DNA from: DATKMS01 sp041497995
GTDB lineage: Bacteria > Desulfobacterota > Binatia > HRBIN30
NCBI GenBank assembly: GCA_041497995.1
Contig: JBGQHM010000090.1
Location: 1-18,641, forward strand
Direction: 5' to 3'
Length of the DNA stretch: 18,641 nt
In this document: positions 1-7,481 of the stretch, piece after piece
Layout: each line of letters starts with the position of its first letter
Numbering within the stretch: position 1 is the stretch's first letter
Translations under genes and position numbers: made by a program
Notes under the pieces: generated by a model
Database searches by the model: none
What the model saw: the letters and a program-made list of their open reading frames with translations, nothing else
What the model was told of the DNA's origin: nothing

Positions 1-121
1 CTCCCCGAATCGCTTCAAACTGCTCCAGCGCATCCACAGTGTCCTCGTCACGCGTCGGGGCTCGCGGCTTGCGGCCGAAGAAGAGCACCCAGTAACCCGG
101 ATCCGCGAAGACCGCTCTCAT
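1..121 (-). pseudogene. Truncated PIN-domain toxin start, running into an HsdM-like tail (partial)
   Basis: The reading frame starts at the ATG at 121 and runs off the left edge. Its first eleven residues, MRAVFADPGYW, match the start typical of VapC-like PIN-domain ribonuclease toxins, including the first metal-binding Asp. The usual continuation (a hydrophobic strand and helix such as IALLNPRD) is missing. The frame instead becomes basic and ends in DALEQFEAIRG, which resembles the C-terminus of type I restriction methylase subunits rather than any PIN toxin. The ATG overlaps the stop of the upstream antitoxin frame (ATGA), the usual arrangement in such operons. I read it as a toxin gene cut off after its start and joined to foreign sequence, so probably non-functional. 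The gene may continue outside the window. Confidence 0.5.
3..31. repeat. 29-bp direct repeat, copy 1 (HsdM tail segment)
   Basis: This segment matches 7498-7526 at 28 of 29 positions; the only difference is A at 17 versus G at 7512. In both places the minus strand encodes ALEQFEAIRG. Similarity falls off to the right of 31. To the left it cannot be followed past the window edge. Confidence 0.7.
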
Positions 122-329
122 TCCTCTTCCGCTGCGCCGTGCAGATAATGATGGACGTTCTTGGAAAGATCGGTGGGCACTTTGGCCCATTCGGAATGCG
201 GGACGGTTGCAGCGATCTCTTCCGCGATCTCCCAGATCGGCTTCGCCGCAGCATCGTACTGCGGCAGGTGCGGCTTGTGCGCTGTCGCGAAGGAACGGCG
301 GTGGTTTTCTTGCGTGCCTTGGAGGCCAT
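118..329 (-). pseudogene. Frameshifted antitoxin of a PIN-type toxin-antitoxin pair
   Basis: An ATG at 329 sits behind a good ribosome binding site (AGGAG, about 7 bases upstream) and begins MASKARKKTTA. The recognisable antitoxin body is in another frame, ending at 118: it reads KPIWEIAEEIAATVP, then SEWAKVPTDLSKN, then HHYLHG. This pattern (PIWE, W-x-K-x-P-T-D, HYLYG-like end) is characteristic of short antitoxins found directly upstream of PIN toxins that start MR-VFADTGYW. ATG to stop is 212 bases, one short of a multiple of three, so a single-base frameshift within the first 15 or so codons would restore a 70-residue protein. The antitoxin stop overlaps the toxin start as ATGA. The shift could be genuine decay or a sequencing error. 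With the toxin truncated, decay is more likely. Confidence 0.55.
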
Positions 330-556
330 GGAAAATCTCCTGACGCCTCGTATCACTGGGTTCCGCCAAACACCCGCCGCAAGAGCAAGTCCTAAGGCCC
401 CATCGGGTGAATCCCAAGGCCGTTTTACGCCGTAGGAACCCATCGGGCGACTTCCCAGATGAAGGTGTCCATTGAAGCGCCAGGGCCACACGTGAAGAGT
501 TTGCCGTTGCGCTAGAGTGTGCTAACCACGCACGGGGACTGTGAAGCTCGTAAGTG
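330..556. promoter_or_regulatory. Divergent intergenic region with a repeated CCCATCGGG motif
   Basis: The region separates the minus-strand antitoxin remnant from the plus-strand propeller gene, so it should hold promoters for both. Two direct copies of CCCATCGGG start at 398 and 439, 41 bases apart, each followed by a similar GA-TCCCA-like stretch. They could be old operator sites for the toxin-antitoxin pair, or simple repeats. I see no convincing -35/-10 pair. Confidence 0.25.
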
Positions 557-1864
557 ATGCGAGAAGTAAAGAGGCGTCGCGGACGGTCGTCTAGGGCTGA
601 CGTAACACGACCGCATACTGCTGCGAATCGACGGGCGCACCCCGTCAAAGGCTACCCCTACGCGTTTCACATCGCCCTGGACGGGAACGGAATCAACGGC
701 CTCGAGGGAATGGCCGGTGTCTGTTTATTCCTGTACGACCCTGATGGGGACGCGTACGCGTACAAAGTCACCTACTTCGAGGGGGCGGCGGCAGGCCACG
801 CAGTATCAGTGAACCCCTCCGGGACGGTCGGCTTTCTTGGTAACGCTGGCCAGCAACTCCTGTTCTACGACGCTACAACCCTCGAGGAGGTCTCACGCAT
901 TTCCACGCTGCAGTTCGAGCCGGTCGAGACGTCGCTGCAGGGGTCGACCCACCTTGTGTGGCTCGACGAGCGGAGATTTATCTCGGCAGTCGGTGCGTAT
1001 TTCTACCGCTTCGATCTCGATAGGCTTGACCGCCCGGAACGGCTCGTGGCCCACAACGTCCGCTTACCGCACGGGATGAAGCTTACGCGGTCCGGTCGCT
1101 ACCTCTGTTATGGGTCAATGGACAATCCGCACTACGGCCGAGATGGCGAAGCAAAACACGTCGGGATCCTCGATCTCCGGAGCGGCGAGGTGACTGTCAT
1201 TCCCCTCCCCGCAACATGCTGGCACGTGGCAGTCCATCCCGAGGAGGAGCGATTTTACTGCTTATCGTTCCGCGTGTTGCCGCAAGACTACGTGGACTAT
1301 CACGAGTGGGCGATGGCGTTTCTCAAGGAGTATGCCTTCGAGATCGACGCTAAAGACCGCCGTGTCCTCCGCCATTGGGTGACGGGCCGCGAGACACCGG
1401 CGCATATCAACTCGGACGTGGTCGTTTCGAATCGCGAACTGATCTTTTGCAACGGAGGGAGTCAATCAATCGTCTGCATAGATCTCGAAACGTTCGCGAA
1501 GTTCCGAATCATCGATGAACGTCCGAATTTCGGAACCATGTTGGAGCATCCGCGTGAGATGGCGACGCAAATCTACGACTCCTTCGCCCGTGGCAACTTC
1601 TTTACAAACAGTCGTCACTTCTTCGGTGCTTTGCGCATAAGTCGCTTCTCGTTGTTGGATTCGATATACGCGTGCCAGCTTTCACGCAATCAACGCTATC
1701 TCTTTACGGCGAACCGCGGTTTGAATCATGTGACGATATACGACTATCCCTCAGCGAAGATTCGCCTGCGCGTACAAATGCCCTCGCTGCACCACTACGC
1801 GCCGCATCTTGCGTCGATCGCCGATCCTCGCCTGGGCTTTCATCACGCGATCCTGCTTGGCTGA
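557..1864 (+). CDS. Beta-propeller repeat protein of unknown function
   Basis: A 435-residue protein with recurring blade-like units of about 45-60 residues: a His or hydrophobic start, a G-R/Y-FL strand and a YD/LD turn, for example LLFYDATTLEEV, VGILDLRSGEV, IVCIDLETFAK and VTIYDYPSAK. This fits a WD40/YncE/lactonase-like seven-bladed propeller. No enzyme signature is recognised. Histidines recur at equivalent blade starts: about residues 82 (GHAVSVNPSG), 173 (LPHGMKLTRSG), 224 (CWHVAVHP) and 284 (PAHINSD), as in propellers that bind metal or a ligand in the central channel. No signal peptide is seen. The GTG at 554 directly precedes the ATG at 557, and neither has a clear ribosome binding site. 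The first 30 residues are Arg-rich with codon use unlike the rest, so the true start is uncertain. The gene converges on the SRPBCC gene with only 15 bases between the stops. Confidence 0.7.
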   Translation: MREVKRRRGRSSRADVTRPHTAANRRAHPVKGYPYAFHIALDGNGINGLEGMAGVCLFLYDPDGDAYAYKVTYFEGAAAGHAVSVNPSGTVGFLGNAGQQLLFYDATTLEEVSRISTLQFEPVETSLQGSTHLVWLDERRFISAVGAYFYRFDLDRLDRPERLVAHNVRLPHGMKLTRSGRYLCYGSMDNPHYGRDGEAKHVGILDLRSGEVTVIPLPATCWHVAVHPEEERFYCLSFRVLPQDYVDYHEWAMAFLKEYAFEIDAKDRRVLRHWVTGRETPAHINSDVVVSNRELIFCNGGSQSIVCIDLETFAKFRIIDERPNFGTMLEHPREMATQIYDSFARGNFFTNSRHFFGALRISRFSLLDSIYACQLSRNQRYLFTANRGLNHVTIYDYPSAKIRLRVQMPSLHHYAPHLASIADPRLGFHHAILLG

Positions 1865-1879
1865 AGGCGGCGGACCTGC

Positions 1880-2416
1880 TCAGCAGGTCGGACCTATCCG
1901 GCGTGCCGCCGCCTCGATGGTCTTGCGGAAATTCCTCGGAATGATCGTCGTCACGATCAACTCGACCATCTGTGTGACCGGCTTCTCAAGGATGCCGACG
2001 TGGCGCTGCAACGTAGCCGGATCGAACTCAAACCGGCCTTCGAAGGTCACGCGGGCGCCGCGGCCCGCTATGGCGGGCTCGTAGGTGGTCATACCCTCGC
2101 AGCGAATCTGCTTGTCCAGGAAGAGTGGCCGGATCTGCCACCGGCATACCCGGCCTTTCGCGGAGTATTCTGCGCGATCGATCCATCCGAGGTCGTCCGG
2201 ATGGAGGAGACCGGCCAATACCGCGGGCACCCGGATCTTGGCGCGCCACTCGTTGACTAGATGGAGGGTCCCATCGGCGTGCTTCAGGCGCTCTAGGACA
2301 CGGATGGACCGTACATCTTCAAGGTCCGGCACAAGCTCGGGAAGCCGCTCGCGCATGAAGACATAGAGAGCGTCGACGGGCGCCTGCGCAACGCAGACGG
2401 TCTTGAAAGGGGTCAT
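1880..2416 (-). CDS. SRPBCC/START-like lipid-binding family protein
   Basis: A 178-residue soluble protein, the normal size for a single helix-grip (SRPBCC/START-like) domain. It starts with VCVAQAPVDALYVFMRERLPEL, the usual first strand and helix, continues through alternating strands (TLHLVNEWRAKIRV, VCRWQIRPLFLD, ARVTFEGRFEFDP) and ends in a long C-terminal helix with RNFRKTIEAAARRI. The layout resembles DUF2505 and polyketide-cyclase-like proteins, which bind hydrophobic ligands in an internal cavity; no ligand can be named. The ATG overlaps the stop of the upstream SDR gene (ATGA), so translation is coupled. It is the last gene of the DUF362-SDR-SRPBCC unit. Assignment rests on length and pattern only. 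Confidence 0.65.
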   Translation of the reverse strand: MTPFKTVCVAQAPVDALYVFMRERLPELVPDLEDVRSIRVLERLKHADGTLHLVNEWRAKIRVPAVLAGLLHPDDLGWIDRAEYSAKGRVCRWQIRPLFLDKQIRCEGMTTYEPAIAGRGARVTFEGRFEFDPATLQRHVGILEKPVTQMVELIVTTIIPRNFRKTIEAAARRIGPTC

Positions 2417-3492
2417 GCAGCGTTCCTGAAGCGAGCCTCTCGGGCGGCGATCTCGCGCCGAGCCGTATAGACTTCACGAGCCAGCGACATATCGGCGCGC
2501 ATTTCCCGCGTCACATGAGGGCTCGCGGCCAGCCAAGCGATGGCTTCCGCCAACGCGGATCGAGCGCTGCGTGGGGCGTAGCCGAGGCGCGCCGCCTTTC
2601 CGTGATTGTACCAATAGTAGCGATCGACCATCCTCGCCTGCTCCCGTGTCGTCCGCGGAGAGCGGTCCCGGAACCGGGCCCAGAATTCCTCCGCGGTCGC
2701 AGCGAGAAGGCAGAGCGTCCCGTTCGCGATCATGCCGGGACCGGGTACGCCCGCAAGCTCCGCGATGAGCGAATGCATGGCCACCCACTCGAGGTTCTCC
2801 CCTCCGAGAAGGTAATGCTCTCCCGCGGTGCCGCGTTCTGCGACGAGCACGTGTCCAATGCCGACGTCGTACGCCGACACCACGTTGCAACCACCCGTAT
2901 AGGTCAGGTGGAACGGATCACTCACGTACGTCACGATGAGACCGTTGCTGGGCCCCAGTGTCGTGCCGAACGGTCCGACAGACAGCGTCGGACAGACGAG
3001 CAGCAACTCGATCCCGATCTCCGCAGCGCAAGCCGCAGCGAGCCGGTCCTGATCCACCTTCGAGATGACGTAGGGAGGCTCGCTCAGGTCGGCGCCGATC
3101 GGAACGGTTTCGTCGAGAATCGCGCGCGCCGTCGTGTATCCAAAGACTACGGACGACGACGTCAAAACGACACGTCGCACGCGAGCACGTTTGGCCGCGT
3201 GCAGCACGGCAAGCGAGCCGTCGACGGCGGTGCGCTCGAGCGTTGGAAGGTCGTGGGTGCCATACGTGAAGTGGCCGGCTGTATGAAACACCACGTCACA
3301 GCCCCGCGCTGCACGCTCTACGTCGCGGGGGCGCAGCACATCGCCATGTGCGATCTCGGTCGGGAGGCCAGCGATGGCGTCTAGACGGCTTGTCGCCCGC
3401 GCGAAGGCGCGCACCGAGTGCCCGCGGCCGAGAAGCGCCCGCACGAGATTGGCACCGATCAGCCCGCTGGCTCCTGTCACCAGGGCCCTCAC
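2413..3492 (-). CDS. NAD(P)-dependent epimerase/dehydratase (extended SDR, 3-beta-HSD/dihydroflavonol reductase-like)
   Basis: A 359-residue extended short-chain dehydrogenase. The N-terminus MRALVTGASGLIGANLVRAL carries the TGxxGxxG nucleotide-binding loop (residues 6-13). HGDVLRPRDV (49-58) supplies the acidic residue that contacts the adenine. VVFHTAGHF (67-75) is the usual strand-4 region. LTSSSVVFG (110-118) contains the catalytic Ser, and YVISK (141-145) is the YxxxK active-site motif. LLVCPTLSVGP (164-174) is the conserved proline-containing strand. The C-terminal half, which sets specificity, resembles 3-beta-hydroxysteroid dehydrogenase and dihydroflavonol reductase relatives, so an oxidation or reduction on a lipid-like alcohol or ketone is plausible. 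It starts with GTG inside the upstream stop (GTGA overlap) and overlaps the downstream SRPBCC gene by 4 bases. The sugar-epimerase alternative is less likely, given the neighbours. Confidence 0.85.
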   Translation of the reverse strand: MRALVTGASGLIGANLVRALLGRGHSVRAFARATSRLDAIAGLPTEIAHGDVLRPRDVERAARGCDVVFHTAGHFTYGTHDLPTLERTAVDGSLAVLHAAKRARVRRVVLTSSSVVFGYTTARAILDETVPIGADLSEPPYVISKVDQDRLAAACAAEIGIELLLVCPTLSVGPFGTTLGPSNGLIVTYVSDPFHLTYTGGCNVVSAYDVGIGHVLVAERGTAGEHYLLGGENLEWVAMHSLIAELAGVPGPGMIANGTLCLLAATAEEFWARFRDRSPRTTREQARMVDRYYWYNHGKAARLGYAPRSARSALAEAIAWLAASPHVTREMRADMSLAREVYTARREIAAREARFRNAA

Positions 3493-5591
3493 AAAACCTC
3501 TCTGGACCGGCGTCCAACCCGGTCGTCTGACGCTACTCCCTGAAAGTGGGAGAACCCGTCCGCGTCGATCCGTGCCGGCTCAAGGCGCGTCGTCCCGCGC
3601 ACGAGGGCGCGTAATCGGTCGCCGTACCGCTCGTTCCACGATTCAAGCGCGCGTCCCAGGCGCTCAATGGGTAACGCCTCGGTCTGCGTCGGATCGCCGG
3701 GATCCAGCCAACGCCGGCCGATCGCGATATCGCGTCCTTCGACCAACGCTTCGAAGTTGTTCAACGTACGACGGAAAAAGGTGGCATACGCGTCCGTCAC
3801 GAGCAGCTCGCGGAGGTCCGGGGCCAACTCCATCTGTACAACCTCCCAGAAGGGCGGCAAGCGAAACAGTTGGCGTCCGAAGATACTCACGAACGTGCCG
3901 GCGCGATGCGCGGAGAAAGTCACGATGCCGTCGTCGTAGCGGGCTGAATCGTTCTCGCTCTGGATTGTCTTCCAGAACATCCGTCGAAAGCCGTCCCCGT
4001 ACTCGCAGAACTCCAGCTTCGTCACGTCGATCGGCTTGCCATCGGAGAGTACGAGGTAGTTGGGCTGGGGGAGGTAGAGATTGCGTTCCGCCTGATGCGT
4101 GACCCGACCCTCGGCGTCGTAAGCAACCGGAGCCACCACGCCACCGATGTAGTCGTTCATGAATTGGATCGTGCGGCTGACGTCGACGCGGTCGACGAAG
4201 TCGCGGTAGTCGATCGGGACCAGACGCGAGACCTCGAAGACGACCGACTCCTGCACGTAGCGCCAGCGGAGCCCGTCGCTATCGGCCGGCAGCTCCTCCA
4301 CGAGCGCGCGCAGCGCGAGCAAGTCGGAAACGGCCGCCTCATAGTCGGCGAGTTGAAAACGGCCGAGATCGAGGCCGAGCGGGACGTCGCGGTGGCGAAG
4401 CGCGTCCTTGTCGTAGACGGTCCGCCAGGTATCGAGCCACTTCCACGCGGCGGCGAGTCCGTAACTCCCCAGCGCGAGCAGCCAGAGTGCCGCGGGGTGC
4501 TCGTCGGGCTTCGCAAACACCGAGGTGAGCGCCGCGTTCGCCCGCCCATCGAGCGGGTGCTTGAGCGGAAACAAAACAGGATCGAGGGCCTGAAGCCACG
4601 GACCCACGAGGCGGTCCGCCTCGACCCAACGCTCCCGCAGCGATGTCGCATGTGCGAGAACTGGCGCAACGTTTTTCCATCCTGGATAGACGGCGAGGCT
4701 CCCACGAACCCTAGTACGAGCGGGGATGCCGACGCGGTCGACCACTCGCCGGAACGTCGCTGAGATCCATGGGTCGAGCCCCATCTTGAGCGCTCCGATC
4801 GCATCGGCGATCACCGGGTCGGTCGCGACGAGGAGCGTGCAGGTCTCGATTGGCGCTGGGGCCCGTGCTCCGCCGGAACCGTGCGTGCTGCGTAGCGCAT
4901 CGACGACTACGAGGTGTGGCGGCACAGCTGCAAGGATCTCTGCGGAAACGTCGCCCGAATCCCGTCGATAGCGGTATTGGTAGTCCTTGTCGACGCAGGG
5001 CAGCAGGTCGATAAGGGAGTCGAGGGCTAGCGCGTAGAACCGCGCCTCATCCGTGCGATTCTTCGGTGCGACAATTCGGACGTGGGCTTCAACCCAGGCT
5101 CGGGCTACTCGAGTTCCGGACAGCGTGGCCCCTAGCGGGAAGTCGACATCAACGAGATCCTGCTGGAGATCCGAGATGTCGTACGGACGGCCCTTGGGTG
5201 TCACGAAGCGATAGCCGAGGAGATCGGCACGCGCCAACGCCTCACGATTCTCTGCCCACAGCGCCGAGGTATCGACCCCTACCGCGACCGTCGCGCAGGT
5301 GTAGCCATGGTCGTGAAGCAGGTCCAGGAACGCTTCGACGAGCCGGGGATCTGTTGCGGCGGGGGATGCCTCGCAAAAGCCGCCGAGGTCGGGCTTGATG
5401 ACGATCGCAAGTTCCGCAGACCGAAGATGGAGATCACGAGCGCGCCGCGCAAGTGTGGGCCAGAACCCGATCTGCGAAAGCGCGCGGGCCAGCAACGCCT
5501 GGACGCGCTTCGGCGGTCCCTCAACCACGACAGCGCGGGCGGTTCCGCCGTGCGTTCGAGGCGTCGTCGCGCCCGCGGCGAACGAGATCAC
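3489..5591 (-). CDS. DUF362 domain protein with an SRPBCC-like C-terminal half
   Basis: About 700 residues from the GTG at 5591. The first half fits DUF362: AIVIKPDLGGF (a V-K-P-N-like motif), APKNRTDEARFYALALDSLIDLLPCVDKDYQYR (the family's lysine-rich stretch followed by a small-protein/pyramid of LP-DK and YQYR) split across about residues 176-210, VVDALRSTHGSGG, then ATDPVIADAIGALKMGLDP. DUF362 proteins are of unsettled function; many carry ferredoxin clusters, but no CxxCxxC is present here. The C-terminal 200 residues (FWKTIQSENDSARYDDG, GTFVSIFGRQLFRLPPFWE, RRTLNNFEALVEG) look like a helix-grip lipid-binding domain, as in the downstream small protein. The frame stays open to an ATG at 5702, but those 37 extra codons are Arg-rich, use rare codons and lack a ribosome binding site, so GTG 5591 is preferred. 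The stop overlaps the SDR start as GTGA. Confidence 0.7.
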   Translation of the reverse strand: MISFAAGATTPRTHGGTARAVVVEGPPKRVQALLARALSQIGFWPTLARRARDLHLRSAELAIVIKPDLGGFCEASPAATDPRLVEAFLDLLHDHGYTCATVAVGVDTSALWAENREALARADLLGYRFVTPKGRPYDISDLQQDLVDVDFPLGATLSGTRVARAWVEAHVRIVAPKNRTDEARFYALALDSLIDLLPCVDKDYQYRYRRDSGDVSAEILAAVPPHLVVVDALRSTHGSGGARAPAPIETCTLLVATDPVIADAIGALKMGLDPWISATFRRVVDRVGIPARTRVRGSLAVYPGWKNVAPVLAHATSLRERWVEADRLVGPWLQALDPVLFPLKHPLDGRANAALTSVFAKPDEHPAALWLLALGSYGLAAAWKWLDTWRTVYDKDALRHRDVPLGLDLGRFQLADYEAAVSDLLALRALVEELPADSDGLRWRYVQESVVFEVSRLVPIDYRDFVDRVDVSRTIQFMNDYIGGVVAPVAYDAEGRVTHQAERNLYLPQPNYLVLSDGKPIDVTKLEFCEYGDGFRRMFWKTIQSENDSARYDDGIVTFSAHRAGTFVSIFGRQLFRLPPFWEVVQMELAPDLRELLVTDAYATFFRRTLNNFEALVEGRDIAIGRRWLDPGDPTQTEALPIERLGRALESWNERYGDRLRALVRGTTRLEPARIDADGFSHFQGVASDDRVGRRSREVL

Positions 5592-5725
5592 GCGATCCGC
5601 TCTCGTTCGCCGGCCGCGCGATGATTGCCCCCCTGAAGTCCGCCTGTGGCGAGTGGCTTTTGCCTTATGCCCAGACGGGCGTCGAGGTAGGAGCCGGCCC
5701 ATTTGTTTCGGGTCGCTCCGACCTG

Positions 5726-6106
5726 CTAGGCAGAGGCGCGGGTATGCGTACGAGTGCGGGCGCGAGCACGGGTCCGTTGACCTCGCTTAGCAGTGCGCAC
5801 TGGCGCATGTGGTTCGCCTTCGGTGCTGAGCGGAACACGATAGAAAGCGACGAGCGCCTTATAGTAGTCGACGCCAGCGCGATACACCTCCTCGGCATAT
5901 CTTGCGCCCTCATCCGCCGCGAGTTGCATCAGGGACCCGGCGAGTACCTGCGCGCCTCGCTTCCCGGCCGCGAACTTCGACAGTTCCGTCCCATAACGCG
6001 CCACGGCCTCGGATTGGCGCATCACGATTCTCCGCAAAGCTTTGTCGCCTGCATTTCGTACGTCCGCGATTCGGCGATCCCACGAACCCGCATTCTCATT
6101 CGCCAT
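5726..6106 (-). CDS. Phasin-like small protein with a basic C-terminal tail
   Basis: A 126-residue, mostly helical protein. Residues 1-92 form amphipathic helices (DRRIADVRNAGDKALRRIV, then YGTELSKFAAGKRG, then YAEEVYRAGVDYYKALVAFY), much like phasins, which coat polyhydroxyalkanoate or lipid granules. The last 25 residues are an Arg/Ala/Thr-rich tail (RTRARARTRTHTRASA), similar to the DNA-binding tails of PhaF-type phasins. No catalytic motif is present. A strong ribosome binding site, GGGAGGTG, lies 5 bases before the ATG. The gene precedes the DUF362 gene by 134 bases on the same strand and follows the desaturase gene, so they may be co-transcribed. No PHA synthase is in the window, so a role on PHA granules is unproven; binding another hydrophobic surface is equally possible. 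Confidence 0.5.
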   Translation of the reverse strand: MANENAGSWDRRIADVRNAGDKALRRIVMRQSEAVARYGTELSKFAAGKRGAQVLAGSLMQLAADEGARYAEEVYRAGVDYYKALVAFYRVPLSTEGEPHAPVRTAKRGQRTRARARTRTHTRASA

Positions 6107-6385
6107 GTTCGCACCTCCCGGATGTGATAACTAAAGCGGACGCTACCATGTGCTGGGCAGGCTTCCAAGGTCCAGGAACAGGCCGAGCATAGATGCTGCA
6201 CAGGTCCGTAACCGTTTGGCCAACCCCACTCGGCAAAGGGCTGCAAGCTGGCACGTGGCGTGATGGTGGAACAACCGGGCGCGTTCCGGGGGCAGGCCTA
6301 GAGCTGTACTCCAGCATTGGTGTATCGCCACGTGTGACCGAGGCGGCGCGACCGCGCGGGGGCCAGCGGACATACCCTGTTCGAC
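6107..6385. other. Intergenic region between desaturase and phasin-like genes
   Basis: These 279 bases hold no credible gene on either strand; the frames that stay open are Arg/Pro/Ser-rich and lack ribosome binding sites. The strong ribosome binding site of the phasin-like gene lies at its left end. A separate promoter for the phasin-like gene could be here, but no clear boxes are visible. Confidence 0.5.
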
Positions 6386-7207
6386 CTAAATCGGCTCGCG
6401 GCTCACCCGCGCGGCTCGGCCGCCGAGGACCGAAACCAACGGATAGCCGAGCTGCGGCAGAAACCCGTTGGGCACCGGGTCGCTTGAACCAAAAATCGTC
6501 GCGACGCGATCTTGCGGCATATGAAATGTCCGGAACACAACGTCCCAGACAGCGAGAATACCCGAAAAGTTCTTGTCCCGACCCTCCTCTGCCAGGGTGT
6601 GGTGCCAGCGGTGGAAGACCGGACTCGCGACGACATAGCGGAGACGACCGAACGTCCAGTCGACGTTGGCGTGCAGCAGGACGGCGTACCACGCCGTGAA
6701 GGGGGCTAGGACGAGGAAGGTGTATAGATGAAAGCCGCAGGCAAGGATCGGCGTAACATAGATGAGCTGAGCACCAAGCTCGTTGAGGGGATGGAAGCGG
6801 CCCGAGCTCAGCCAGTCGAGCTCCGTCGATGAGTGGTGCACCGCATGAATCGGCCAAAGAGGAAGCCGGTGGAACAGACGATGCTGCCAGTAGGAAAGGA
6901 AGTCTGCGAGAACGAACACGACTGGGACCTGCCACCAGAATGGGATCCCGGCGGCCAGCCCGAATCCGCGGTAGAACCGTTCGGCGGTCATCCCGTAGAG
7001 GAGCATCACGGGAAGCAGCGCGCAGTTGATCGCCCAGGGCGCCACCGCGCGCGCAACGAAAGCCTCCACGACGTACCAAAGGGCATCGGAAGCGGTCCCC
7101 CGACGAATCAAGGACTGCGTGGGGATCGAAGGCCAAAGCCTCTCGATCGTCACGCAGACGAGTGGTACGACAACGAAGCCGATCAGTGCTGCTAGCTTAG
7201 TATCCAC
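6386..7207 (-). CDS. Sterol desaturase/fatty acid hydroxylase superfamily membrane protein
   Basis: A 273-residue integral membrane di-iron enzyme from GTG 7207, which follows GGGTGA. All histidine boxes are present: HRLFH (109-113), HAVHH (121-125), and HRWHH (199-203), with further histidines at 139, 179 and 229. Hydrophobic segments lie at about 6-20, 50-72, 92-105 and 148-178. Family members use O2 to hydroxylate or desaturate sterols, fatty acids, carotenoids or alkylglycerols. The substrate cannot be told from sequence. The frame is open to 7366, but the extra 53 codons cross the repeat pair at 7231-7285 and look non-coding. It lies upstream of the phasin-like and DUF362-SDR-SRPBCC genes on the same strand, with 279 bases to the phasin-like gene. 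Confidence 0.9.
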   Translation of the reverse strand: MDTKLAALIGFVVVPLVCVTIERLWPSIPTQSLIRRGTASDALWYVVEAFVARAVAPWAINCALLPVMLLYGMTAERFYRGFGLAAGIPFWWQVPVVFVLADFLSYWQHRLFHRLPLWPIHAVHHSSTELDWLSSGRFHPLNELGAQLIYVTPILACGFHLYTFLVLAPFTAWYAVLLHANVDWTFGRLRYVVASPVFHRWHHTLAEEGRDKNFSGILAVWDVVFRTFHMPQDRVATIFGSSDPVPNGFLPQLGYPLVSVLGGRAARVSREPI

Positions 7208-7230
7208 AAGTTCACCCGGTCGCGACCGTT

Positions 7231-7285
7231 GCTGCAATTGACCCCCTGTCCGATGAGAATGCAAGCGTCCTGCTGGAATTGACCC
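7231..7285. repeat. Pair of GCTG(C/G)AATTGACCC repeats, possible IS21-type element end
   Basis: Two direct 14-base repeats, 7231-7244 and 7272-7285, differ at one base and are 41 bases apart. On the minus strand they read GGGTCAATTCCAGC and GGGTCAATTGCAGC, with CATCGGACAG between them. Spaced, repeated GGGTCAATT-type motifs are typical of the multiple terminal repeats of some IS21-family elements. No transposase gene is recognisable nearby, so this would be a solo end or remnant. It lies immediately upstream of the desaturase start and may affect its promoter. Confidence 0.35.
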
Positions 7286-7481
7286 GATCTTGTGGCCAGC
7301 AGCGAAAAGGGCAGAAATGCCCTGGGACGACATGGGGAAGCGGAAGCGGTAGACGCGATATCCCAAGCCCCCCCTTCACCGACATCGGCTTGCTGGGCGC
7401 GCCAGCACCTGCTTCGGATTGAGGCGCTGCGCCAGACAAGCCAGCTCACCGCTTGGGTACAATACGGTCGCTAAGAAGCTC

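Noticed and set aside
2515..3384. Long plus-strand open frame opposite the SDR gene
   Set aside because: It is antisense to a clear SDR with all motifs, is Arg-rich without domain pattern and has no ribosome binding site; a high-GC shadow.
5592..5702. 37-codon N-terminal extension of the DUF362 protein
   Set aside because: It is Arg-rich, uses codons unlike the rest of the gene and has no ribosome binding site; GTG 5591 fits better, though the longer form cannot be excluded.
6096..7136. 346-codon minus-strand frame overlapping the desaturase
   Set aside because: Its composition (Arg, Pro, Ser) is that of a shifted frame, while the overlapping frame carries every histidine box.
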